A stretch of 6,443 nt of DNA, from assembly GCA_947375085.1 (NCBI GenBank), contig CANCEQ010000176.1, forward strand, positions 1 to 6,443. The letters run 5' to 3'. The position numbers and the translations under genes were made by a program. This document shows, one piece after another, positions 1 through 6,183 of this stretch. Positions within the stretch are counted from its first letter, which is position 1; each line of letters begins with the position of its first letter. The notes under the pieces are model-generated. The model did not search any database. It saw nothing but the letters and a program-made list of their open reading frames with translations, and had not been told where the DNA came from. The stretch is from Flavobacteriales bacterium (GTDB lineage: Bacteria > Bacteroidota > Bacteroidia > Flavobacteriales > Crocinitomicaceae).

Positions 1-23
1 AACATTTAAAGGATTTCATAAAA

Positions 24-45
24 ATCTTACTATTTATCAAATAGT
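24..45 (-). terminator. Weak candidate terminator downstream of the operon
   Basis: ACTATTT (29-35) and AAATAGT (39-45) form a perfect 7-bp stem with a 3-nt loop. On the minus strand it is followed by AAGATTTTTATG, which has a five-T run. The stem contains one G-C pair, so it is weak as an intrinsic terminator. The rest of 1-149 shows no convincing gene. Confidence 0.25.
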
Positions 46-128
46 TTAATAATAAGATGCTTAAAAAAATGAAGTCAATTATTATCGAATAGAATAAAAC
101 TTAAATCCAATTATAAACAGTAGCTTAC

Positions 129-152
129 TAATTATTAGTACGTTAATAATTA
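129..152. repeat. AT-only inverted repeat at the end of the acyl carrier gene
   Basis: TAATTATTA (129-137) and TAATAATTA (144-152) are perfect 9-bp arms around a GTACGT loop. The right arm includes the carrier gene's TAA stop. On the plus strand a run of seven T follows (153-159), so it would resemble a terminator for a gene entering from the left on the plus strand. In the operon direction no T-run follows. A stem made only of A-T pairs is weak. Confidence 0.4.
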
Positions 153-371
153 TTTTTTTGATTCTATATATTTCATTATTAATTCAATTGTTTCGAAATT
201 TTCAACCACAATTTCATTGAAAGGAACTTTAATTGAAAATTCATTTTCAATCTCCACAACTAATTCAACTATACTAATAGAATCTAAAATTTTTGATTCC
301 CAGAGTTTATCGGTTTTCGTAACTTTCGTGAAAGCTAATTCGTCTATTTTATCGATTAAGAAATTTTCCAT
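150..371 (-). CDS. Acyl carrier protein, DltC-like
   Basis: This is a small carrier protein that would bear an acyl or aminoacyl group on a phosphopantetheine arm. From the ATG at 371 it is 73 residues, within the family's usual size. The attachment site is LDSISIVEL, with Ser31 of this start (DSI motif), followed by the helix EIENEFSIKVP and the closing FETIELIMKYIE helix. The motif and following helix resemble DltC-type carriers more than the fatty-acid AcpP, whose site is usually DSLDxVEL. A longer form starting at TTG (386) is open in frame, but the ATG is preferred and loses nothing conserved. It lies 27 bp after the UbiA-like gene. No adenylating enzyme, acyltransferase or ketosynthase is in the window, so its substrate is unknown; partners may lie beyond the left edge. 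Confidence 0.87.
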   Translation of the reverse strand: MENFLIDKIDELAFTKVTKTDKLWESKILDSISIVELVVEIENEFSIKVPFNEIVVENFETIELIMKYIESKK

Positions 372-383
372 TGATTTTTTTTT

Positions 384-413
384 CAAAGTTAATCATTTTT
401 AACTTTTATACAA
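384..413 (-). promoter_or_regulatory. Candidate internal promoter for the acyl carrier gene
   Basis: On the minus strand TTG (413-411) is followed after 19 bp by TAACTTTG (391-384), matching the Bacteroidota TTG-N17-23-TAnnTTTG pattern. The box is identical to the one before tatA. Transcription would begin near 377, leaving only about 6 nt before the ATG at 371. A similar TTG-N17-TAATTTTG match occurs inside the UbiA-like gene (897-924), so chance is a real possibility in DNA this AT-rich. Confidence 0.35.
385..406. repeat. Inverted repeat spanning the UbiA-like stop codon
   Basis: AAAGTTAA (385-392) and TTAACTTT (399-406) are perfect 8-bp arms around a 6-nt loop. The repeat covers the stop codon of the UbiA-like gene and overlaps the candidate -7 box for the acyl carrier gene. 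On the minus strand a run of nine A residues, not T, follows closely, so it is not a terminator in the operon direction. It may be an operator or an mRNA hairpin just before the carrier-protein start. Confidence 0.5.
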
Positions 414-1232
414 TAAACTCAACCCAACCAATAATATACTACCTTCAATTAACCCTGAAAAATAAAATTGATTTCTCGTTTCTTTACTTCCTATATTCAA
501 AAGTAGTGTAGTGAAAATTGAAAGTTGAAAAAAATAGTTAAAAAGTAATTTTGGATGAAGTTTGACAGCACAAAAAGTATATAAAACCAGTAAACTTATA
601 CTTATAAATATTGCGTTTTTGACGCCAACTACTTGAGGAATTGTTTTCTTTTTTTTATCATCGTATTTTAAATCTCTTATGTCAAATGGAATGGTTACAG
701 CAACAACATAGAAATAATGTATCAAGACAAATATCCACTTCTTGATTTCAAAAGTGTTTTCATTCACTAATTCAAAAATTCCTAGTGCTATTACCCAAAT
801 AACAGCAATCAAATGAATTTTTAGATAAGGTGTATCTCTTAAACTTTTTGATTGGATCTTGTAAACATATAAAACACTAATAATTAATGATATAATCAAA
901 ATTAAAATCGATAGTAAATTCCAATGAAAAATTTTTAAAAAACTAAAAAACACTAGAAAAGTACTTCCTAATCCAATCAAATACAATTCTTTTTTATGTG
1001 ATAAAACCCATAAAATGTGATTTGTAGGATGTGGGACGGTTTGTGTAGATTTAATGAAACGCTGAATATTATACGTTAAGAGTGTACTTGAAAATACAAA
1101 AAGACCATACCAAAAAGGATTTGGAATGTTTATTTGAAAACAAATACCTGAACATAAAAAACCAATAGAAAGACTGACTAATAAATTAGAAAAAACTAAG
1201 TGCTCAATGCCTTTTACGATTTTCTCTTTCAC
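399..1232 (-). CDS. UbiA-superfamily-like polytopic membrane protein, first Asp motif lost
   Basis: The 277-residue product is very hydrophobic, with about eight or nine membrane segments, as in UbiA intramembrane prenyltransferases. It keeps a recognisable second aspartate motif, DIRDLKYDD (184-192), followed by TIPQVVGVK (197-205), which corresponds to the D-x3-D ... P-x-x-x-G region of UbiA proteins. The place of the first motif (normally NDxxDxxxD) holds YNIQRF (54-59), with no aspartate. Classical magnesium-diphosphate chemistry is therefore doubtful, and no substrate can be named. The start is GTG at 1232, in a 4-bp overlap with the GT9 stop. There is no internal Met codon in the whole reading frame, so no ATG start is possible. 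The gene is notably AT-rich (one 60-bp stretch, 841-900, is about 18% GC). It could be a divergent prenyltransferase of the quinone, lipid or pigment type, or a non-catalytic relative. Confidence 0.75.
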   Translation of the reverse strand: MKEKIVKGIEHLVFSNLLVSLSIGFLCSGICFQINIPNPFWYGLFVFSSTLLTYNIQRFIKSTQTVPHPTNHILWVLSHKKELYLIGLGSTFLVFFSFLKIFHWNLLSILILIISLIISVLYVYKIQSKSLRDTPYLKIHLIAVIWVIALGIFELVNENTFEIKKWIFVLIHYFYVVAVTIPFDIRDLKYDDKKKKTIPQVVGVKNAIFISISLLVLYTFCAVKLHPKLLFNYFFQLSIFTTLLLNIGSKETRNQFYFSGLIEGSILLVGLSLLYKS

Positions 1233-2248
1233 ACAATTTGTTCTACTATTCTTTCTACAGAAATATTTTCAATACAAGAACAAGGTTTTCCTTTTTTACA
1301 GGTCTCGCAATTTTCATCGTTCACTAGAATCCTAACATTTGAACCCAATGCTTTCCATCTTCCAGGATGAATAGGCTTTCTTGGCGAAAATAAGCCTACT
1401 GCTCTTCGATTTAAAAAACCTGCAATATGTAATGGCCCTGTTGAACAAGCTACAAGAGCTTCACATCGTGAAATAAAATTGATTAATTGAAACAGTGTCA
1501 ATTTACCTGATGTGTCGATAATATGATCGTTAAAATGAATCGCTGAACGAAATTGTTCTCCTTCTTTTTCTGTTCCAGTGAAAAATACAGTATATCCTAA
1601 TTTTTCTAATTTTAAAGACAAAGCTCGATAATTTTCAAGTCCCCATTCAACTGCACTTCCTTGTGATTTTGGATGAAGAATTACTGATTTTCCGTTTGAA
1701 TTCGTTAACTTTTTGACTATAAATTCTGGTAATTTCTCAACTGGTGCATTAAAATTAGTCGTCAATTGATTTAAGTCCTCCAAAGATGGAATCTCTTCCA
1801 AGCCAAATGGTCGCAACAATTCGAAATTCAATTGAGCTTCGTGGAAAGGTGATTTTTTACGCGTAAAATTCACTCTATGAGAACAAGTTAAAAAATGGAA
1901 TGTTCGATGTGAAGTTCCTATTCTGAAATGTATTTTTGCTTTTTTAGCCAAAGCGGCAATTTCTTTTCTAGGAAAAACGTGAACAATAGCATCTGCTTGT
2001 AAATTTCTTAAAGCATCTACTCGTTGTACCGTTGGTAAATTTTCAATTTCTTTCCAATCAACAAATTCATCGATCCCAGAAAAACTTTCAACAACCGGTT
2101 TCGTATATGAATTACCTAAAAAAAGAATATAAACCCCTTTGAAATGGGTTTTAATCCAAGCACATAAAGGCAATGTCAACATAACATCCCCAATACTATC
2201 TGTGCGACTGATTATGATTCGTTTGTTTGTTAAATCTATGGATTTCAT
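1229..2248 (-). CDS. Family 9 glycosyltransferase (heptosyltransferase-like)
   Basis: This GT-B fold enzyme belongs to the ADP-heptose:LPS heptosyltransferase family (WaaC/WaaF/WaaQ type), which adds sugars to lipopolysaccharide core in the cytoplasm. The 339-residue length fits the family. The N-terminal domain starts with SRTDSIGDVMLTLP (14-27), where Asp17 and Gly20-Asp21 are the conserved acceptor-side motif. The C-terminal domain has LHPKS (191-195) and EWG (201-203), FFTGTEKE (222-229) and the donor-binding signature STGPLHIAGFL (269-279). Near the C-terminus are four cysteines, Cys314, Cys317, Cys323 and Cys325. It begins 5 bp after the GT2 gene, and its stop overlaps the next start by 4 bp, so the three genes are very likely co-transcribed and translationally coupled. 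Whether it moves heptose or another sugar cannot be told; many Bacteroidota GT9 proteins have unknown donors. Confidence 0.9.
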   Translation of the reverse strand: MKSIDLTNKRIIISRTDSIGDVMLTLPLCAWIKTHFKGVYILFLGNSYTKPVVESFSGIDEFVDWKEIENLPTVQRVDALRNLQADAIVHVFPRKEIAALAKKAKIHFRIGTSHRTFHFLTCSHRVNFTRKKSPFHEAQLNFELLRPFGLEEIPSLEDLNQLTTNFNAPVEKLPEFIVKKLTNSNGKSVILHPKSQGSAVEWGLENYRALSLKLEKLGYTVFFTGTEKEGEQFRSAIHFNDHIIDTSGKLTLFQLINFISRCEALVACSTGPLHIAGFLNRRAVGLFSPRKPIHPGRWKALGSNVRILVNDENCETCKKGKPCSCIENISVERIVEQIV

Positions 2249-2253
2249 AATTA

Positions 2254-3036
2254 TTATTTAGTTGAGACGTTATTAATAACGTCTTTACGAATTAAGGTCC
2301 TAAGTTTTTTATATTTCACGAAGGTTGCATATGCTGAAATTCTACAAATTGTAAAACCAGCTACTCCATCCAAAAATCCTTTTTTAATAAAATAATCTTT
2401 AATAAATTTCACTACAGGACTAAAAATCAAAACAATAAGTGGCGCTTTTTTCCCTTTTAGAAATTGGGCTTTTGCAAGAATATCCGTGAAATAAGTAACT
2501 TGTTTATAATGATCTTCTCTGGTATAGTAACTATAATGTAAAATATCTCCTTCTAATTGTTTGATAGGTTCATTTTTATCAAACAACTCATATTTATCGT
2601 GTGGATTATCTCCTCCCCATTCTCCTTTTCTTGAATCCCAAAGGCGTAATTTTGTATCTGGATACCATCCACAATGATGAATCCATTTCCCGCAATAATT
2701 TGTCAGACGATTCATTGAATACCCTTCGTGAGTCCAATTTTCCTTAACTTTTAAAATAGCAGATTTTAAACGATCATCTAACGCTTCATCTGCATCTAAA
2801 GATAAAATATGAGGATAACTTGCTTGAGTGATCGCCCAATTTTTCTGTTCGATATGCCCATCAAAAGCGTGTTGAACAAATTTCACATTAAATCGATTAC
2901 AAATTTCTTGAGTTTTATCCTTTGAGAATGAATCAACAATAACAATTTCGTCTACAATACCTTGTAGTGAAGTTAAACATCTTTCAATGTTTCTTTGTTC
3001 GTTATATGTGATGATAACAGCTGAAATTTTAACCAT
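2254..3036 (-). CDS. Family 2 glycosyltransferase, WaaE/LgtF-like (LPS core type)
   Basis: This is a GT-A fold glycosyltransferase, probably adding a sugar to lipopolysaccharide core or another envelope glycan at the cytoplasmic face of the inner membrane. The 260-residue product opens with the nucleotide-sugar domain: SAVIITYNE (5-13), the VDSFSKDKT segment (34-42) and QKNWA (64-68). The metal-binding DxD is LDADE (Asp81, Asp83). Then come WYPDTKLRLW (124-133) and GDNPHDKY (142-149), typical of the WaaE/LgtF branch. The C-terminal hydrophobic, basic stretch (about 203-240, with KKGFLDGVAGF) is also typical and may hold the enzyme against the membrane. It starts 29 bp after the transglycosylase gene with a weak AGAAAG upstream. 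It ends 5 bp before a GT9 gene, so the two probably act on the same glycan. Sugar donor and acceptor cannot be read from the sequence. Confidence 0.88.
   Translation of the reverse strand: MVKISAVIITYNEQRNIERCLTSLQGIVDEIVIVDSFSKDKTQEICNRFNVKFVQHAFDGHIEQKNWAITQASYPHILSLDADEALDDRLKSAILKVKENWTHEGYSMNRLTNYCGKWIHHCGWYPDTKLRLWDSRKGEWGGDNPHDKYELFDKNEPIKQLEGDILHYSYYTREDHYKQVTYFTDILAKAQFLKGKKAPLIVLIFSPVVKFIKDYFIKKGFLDGVAGFTICRISAYATFVKYKKLRTLIRKDVINNVSTK
2265..2284. repeat. 20-bp perfect palindrome at the GT2/GT9 junction
   Basis: The half-site AGACGTTATT is followed directly by its exact reverse complement. The element lies within codons for residues 251-258 of the GT2 protein and ends 16 bp before the GT9 start. 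In mRNA it would fold as an 8-bp stem with a UUAA loop. No T-run follows on the minus strand, so it is not a standard terminator. It could be an operator, an mRNA processing or stability element, or chance. Confidence 0.75.
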
Positions 3037-3065
3037 TTCTTTCTGTTTAATTTAAAAGAGATATT

Positions 3066-4745
3066 CTATTTTACTCTAAGTTCTTGACCTACAGTAATAA
3101 TTTCTAGATTTACTCCAGGATTCAATTCTATTAATTGTTGTTGCGTCAAATTGTATTTTTGAGCAATTTTAATTCCTGTATCTCCCTCTTTTACTTCACA
3201 GTATTTTTTCGCTGGAACTACTGGTTTTGGTTTTGCAACCACAGGTTTAGCAACTACAGGTTTCACCGTTTTAATAGAATCAACAGCTACTGCAGGAGTA
3301 GTTTTAGTTGCATCAGTTGTAGTTGTTGCAGTAACAACTTGAGGAATTTTTAAATGTTGACCTGAATATAATACGACACTTTTCATGTTATTAGCTGTCA
3401 ATATTTCATTTACTGTCACATTATATTTTGCAGCAATGATACCTATCCCTTCTCCTCTTCTAACCGAGTGAACAACATACGTAATCACTGGAGCTGCTAC
3501 TTTTTCTTTTACTGGTTGAGTAGCCTTATTATTTTTTTCTTTTGGAACTTTTGCTTTTACAATTGGTTTTGCATTCTCACCACTCACTTTGATGGCAGCT
3601 TCATTGTTTGTATTAACAACTGTCGAATTACTATCAACTTCAGCAACAACTGTGTCCAAAGTAATTGGTTTTACTGGCTCAGGAATATAAATTGATTTTT
3701 CTAAAGCATATAATTCTTTTTCTAATGAAACCACTTTTCCAATTTCTTTAATTGGACCAGTTATACATTGTTTAGGATTTGAATAAGGTACGTAACCTGT
3801 TTTATACACTGGATTTAAAGTTTGAATTTCTTCAACATCCCAACCTGTTAGTTTACCGATAGTTGACATATGTACACCATCGTTTAAACAAATAGTATCT
3901 AATTGACCGTAATTCCACTTAGCTTCCATTGGTACAATGTTATGCTCAGCATGATACGTCAATAAATAAGCTGCTGCAATGAAATTTGGAACATATCCTT
4001 GCGTTTCTGCTGGTAAAAAAGGACGAACTTCCCAATAAGTTTTTTTTCCTCCTGAACGACGAATCGCTTTATTCACGTTTCCTGGACCTGCATTATAAGA
4101 AGCCAATGCTAAATTCCAATCACCGTATATATCAAACAATTTCTTTAAATAACGACATGCAGCATCGGTTGCTTTATCAGGATCCATACGTTCGTCTATG
4201 TATGAATTTTCATTCAATCCATAATACAAACCAGTTCTATACATGAATTGCCATAAACCTAATGCACCTGCTCTTGATTTTACTTGTGGACGTAAACCAC
4301 TTTCAATAACAGCTAAATATTTTAATTCTAGAGGTAAGCCATAGTGTGCTAATTTCTCTTCAAACATTTCGAAATACAAAGCCGAACGACCTAAAACAAC
4401 TCTTGCGAAACTTCTTCTTTTTTCAGCGAAAAACTTAATTGTTGCTAAAGCTGGAGGAGCACAATCCAATTGGAAAGGACTCATTGCATTCATTTTCTCT
4501 AAACGTTGACAGTAAATTGAATCAGCGAAACGAGGAATTTGACCTGGTTCATAATTCAAAGCATTAATGATAGAATCATAATTACTTTGATTCGCATAGT
4601 CAGCATAAAATGCATTTAACGATTGTTCAACTGTCTCAATAAAAGGGTCTTTTACAACAGGTGCTTTTTTCAATGTATCTTTTACTTGAGATACAGCAAT
4701 TAAGCTTATTAAATTAAAAAATAGTATAACTAAAAACCTGTTCAT
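3066..4745 (-). CDS. MltD-like membrane-bound lytic murein transglycosylase with LysM repeats
   Basis: This is a predicted periplasmic lytic transglycosylase, which cleaves the MurNAc-GlcNAc bond of peptidoglycan and leaves 1,6-anhydro ends. Residues 1-20 form a signal peptide ending AVSQ, with no lipobox cysteine, so it is probably not a lipoprotein as E. coli MltD is. The SLT (family 1) domain spans about 120-270, with catalytic Glu148 in VIESG, GLWQF (163-167) and SYNAGPGNV (216-224). Two LysM peptidoglycan-binding repeats follow, at about 422-468 and 514-559; the last runs to the C-terminus. A further LysM-like stretch (about 282-328) follows the catalytic domain. Lys/Pro/Val/Thr-rich linkers (about 355-420 and 470-513, the latter with repeated PVVAK) join them. 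At 559 residues it is longer than E. coli MltD (about 450). It starts 11 bp after gatA behind a strong Shine-Dalgarno sequence. The product class is firm; the exact orthologue name is not. Confidence 0.93.
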   Translation of the reverse strand: MNRFLVILFFNLISLIAVSQVKDTLKKAPVVKDPFIETVEQSLNAFYADYANQSNYDSIINALNYEPGQIPRFADSIYCQRLEKMNAMSPFQLDCAPPALATIKFFAEKRRSFARVVLGRSALYFEMFEEKLAHYGLPLELKYLAVIESGLRPQVKSRAGALGLWQFMYRTGLYYGLNENSYIDERMDPDKATDAACRYLKKLFDIYGDWNLALASYNAGPGNVNKAIRRSGGKKTYWEVRPFLPAETQGYVPNFIAAAYLLTYHAEHNIVPMEAKWNYGQLDTICLNDGVHMSTIGKLTGWDVEEIQTLNPVYKTGYVPYSNPKQCITGPIKEIGKVVSLEKELYALEKSIYIPEPVKPITLDTVVAEVDSNSTVVNTNNEAAIKVSGENAKPIVKAKVPKEKNNKATQPVKEKVAAPVITYVVHSVRRGEGIGIIAAKYNVTVNEILTANNMKSVVLYSGQHLKIPQVVTATTTTDATKTTPAVAVDSIKTVKPVVAKPVVAKPKPVVPAKKYCEVKEGDTGIKIAQKYNLTQQQLIELNPGVNLEIITVGQELRVK

Positions 4746-4752
4746 ATAAATG

Positions 4753-4759
4753 CTCCTTA
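4753..4759 (-). promoter_or_regulatory. Strong Shine-Dalgarno sequence of the transglycosylase gene, overlapping the gatA stop
   Basis: The minus strand reads TAAGGAG, whose TAA is the gatA stop codon. GGAG sits 7 nt before the ATG at 4745. This is the only full-length Shine-Dalgarno match I see among the seven genes, in a lineage that mostly does without them. It supports the chosen start and suggests that ribosomes finishing gatA can restart on the next gene. Confidence 0.7.
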
Positions 4760-6166
4760 AGCTATCTCAGTAAGATAGTGTGAGAAATTAAATAATTCTT
4801 TTTCTTTGAAATTATCAGCCATTACCTGAACTCCGAAAGGCATCCCATTGCTATGTTTACCTAATGGTAAAGAAATAGCTGGATTGCCTGTAAGATTTGC
4901 ATGTACTGTAAAAATATCTTGTAAGTACATTTGAATTGGGTCTTTTACCCCATCCAAAGGAAATGCTGTAGAAGGAGTTGTAGGCAAAATCATTACATCG
5001 TATTTCGACATAATTTCATTTGTTTTCTCTTTCAAAATTCTACGCACTTTTAATCCTTTTGTATAGTATGCATCGTAAAATTCATTCGATAATACGAATG
5101 TACCTGCCATAATTCGACGTTGAACTTCTGGTCCAAAACCTTCACTTCTTGAATTAATGTACGTTGCTTCAACTCCTGCTGCAATCGGACTTCTATGTCC
5201 ATAATGCACCCCATCAAATCGTGATAAATTTGAAGAAGCTTCTGCTGTTGTTAACACATAATAAGTTGGAACCATGTATTGTAAATAAGGAAATGAAACA
5301 TTCTCTACAGTATGTCCATCTTCTTTTAATTTCTGAATAATTGATTCCATTTTTTGAAGCACTTCAGGATCAACTCCTTCCGTTTTCAAACTTTCAGCTA
5401 AAACAGCAATTTTTAATTTTCCTGTTTTTTCTATTGAAGTATAATTTTCAACTGGTTTAGATGAAACTGTATTGTCGTATTCATCTTTTCCAGCCATAAT
5501 TTCTAACAATAAGGCTGAATCTTCTAAACTGTTTGTGATTGGTCCGATTTGATCAAAAGACGAAGCATACGCTATTAATCCAAAACGACTAATTCTACCG
5601 TAACTAGGTTTTAAACCAAATGTTCCTGTAAATGATGCTGGTTGACGAATTGAACCTCCAGTATCACTTCCTAATGCAACTGTACAAAGATTCGCTGCAA
5701 CAGCTGCTGCTGAACCTCCAGAAGAACCTCCAGGTACTAAAGAAAGATTCAACGGGTTTTTAACTGGGCCATAAGCTGAAGTTTCATTTGAACTTCCCAT
5801 TGCGAACTCATCACAATTCAAACGTCCAATGATAACTGCATCTTCGTCTAGCAATCGTTGCACAGCAGTTCCTGTATACAACGACTCAAACCCTTCTAAC
5901 ATTTTTGATGATGATGAAACTTTATGGTCTTTGTAACAAAGGTTGTCCTTTAATCCAATCACCATTCCTGCTAAACGTCCTGCTTTTCCTTCGCGTATTT
6001 TTTCATCTACACGGATAGCTTGTTCGCGCGCACTAGTTTCGAATACTTCTAAAAAAGCATTCAATTCTGATTGTTTCTGAATATTATCTAAATAAAACTC
6101 GACAACATCCACAACAGATTTACCCGAAGAAAGGGCAGACTTTACTTCAGCAAAAGTTTGATACAT
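4757..6166 (-). CDS. gatA: Asp-tRNA(Asn)/Glu-tRNA(Gln) amidotransferase subunit A (GatA)
   Basis: GatA is the glutaminase subunit of the GatCAB amidotransferase. It releases ammonia from glutamine, and GatB uses it to turn mischarged Glu-tRNA(Gln) or Asp-tRNA(Asn) into the correct species in the cytoplasm. The 469-residue product covers the whole amidase-signature fold at near-normal family length. The Ser-cisSer-Lys triad is intact: Lys73 in GLKDN, Ser148 in PGGSSGGSAAAV, and nucleophile Ser172 in GSDTGGSIRQP. The spacing between these residues matches characterised GatA proteins. GFGPEVQRRI (343-352) and the C-terminal LTGNPAISLP (425-434) are further GatA hallmarks, which favour GatA over a generic amidase. 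The start at 6166 lies 17 bp after tatA with no clear Shine-Dalgarno sequence. GatB and GatC are not in the window, as is common where gat genes are dispersed. Confidence 0.96.
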   Translation of the reverse strand: MYQTFAEVKSALSSGKSVVDVVEFYLDNIQKQSELNAFLEVFETSAREQAIRVDEKIREGKAGRLAGMVIGLKDNLCYKDHKVSSSSKMLEGFESLYTGTAVQRLLDEDAVIIGRLNCDEFAMGSSNETSAYGPVKNPLNLSLVPGGSSGGSAAAVAANLCTVALGSDTGGSIRQPASFTGTFGLKPSYGRISRFGLIAYASSFDQIGPITNSLEDSALLLEIMAGKDEYDNTVSSKPVENYTSIEKTGKLKIAVLAESLKTEGVDPEVLQKMESIIQKLKEDGHTVENVSFPYLQYMVPTYYVLTTAEASSNLSRFDGVHYGHRSPIAAGVEATYINSRSEGFGPEVQRRIMAGTFVLSNEFYDAYYTKGLKVRRILKEKTNEIMSKYDVMILPTTPSTAFPLDGVKDPIQMYLQDIFTVHANLTGNPAISLPLGKHSNGMPFGVQVMADNFKEKELFNFSHYLTEIA

Positions 6167-6183
6167 CCGTTAATTTCTTTTAA

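Noticed and set aside
1..19. ATG at 19 on the minus strand opening a frame (MKSFKC) that runs off the left edge
   Set aside because: Only six codons are visible and no promoter or ribosome site supports it; it might be the next gene but cannot be called.
372..386. TTG at 386 as start of a longer 78-aa carrier protein
   Set aside because: The ATG at 371 is a better codon and keeps all conserved parts. The extra residues come from the A-rich run and lie within a candidate promoter box.
217..402. Plus-strand open frame of 61 codons opposite the acyl carrier gene
   Set aside because: It is the antisense of a well-supported carrier protein, is low in complexity (Ser/Ile/Phe-rich) and shows no recognisable motif.
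498..904. TAnnTTTG matches inside the UbiA-like gene (498-505 and 897-904)
   Set aside because: They lie in the middle of a coding region of very low GC, where this motif is expected by chance, and no gene start follows nearby.
3214..3263. Short tandem repeat coding for repeated PVVAK in the transglycosylase linker
   Set aside because: Two or three imperfect copies in a Pro/Lys/Val linker are ordinary for such spacers and are described with the gene.
3135..3695. Two plus-strand open frames (3135-3353 and 3468-3695) opposite the transglycosylase linkers
   Set aside because: Their Phe/Cys/Asn/Ser-rich translations are antisense shadows of the repetitive Lys/Val/Pro/Thr linkers and LysM repeats.
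3986..4246. Plus-strand open frame of 86 codons opposite the SLT domain
   Set aside because: It lies entirely over the conserved catalytic domain on the other strand and has no motif of its own.
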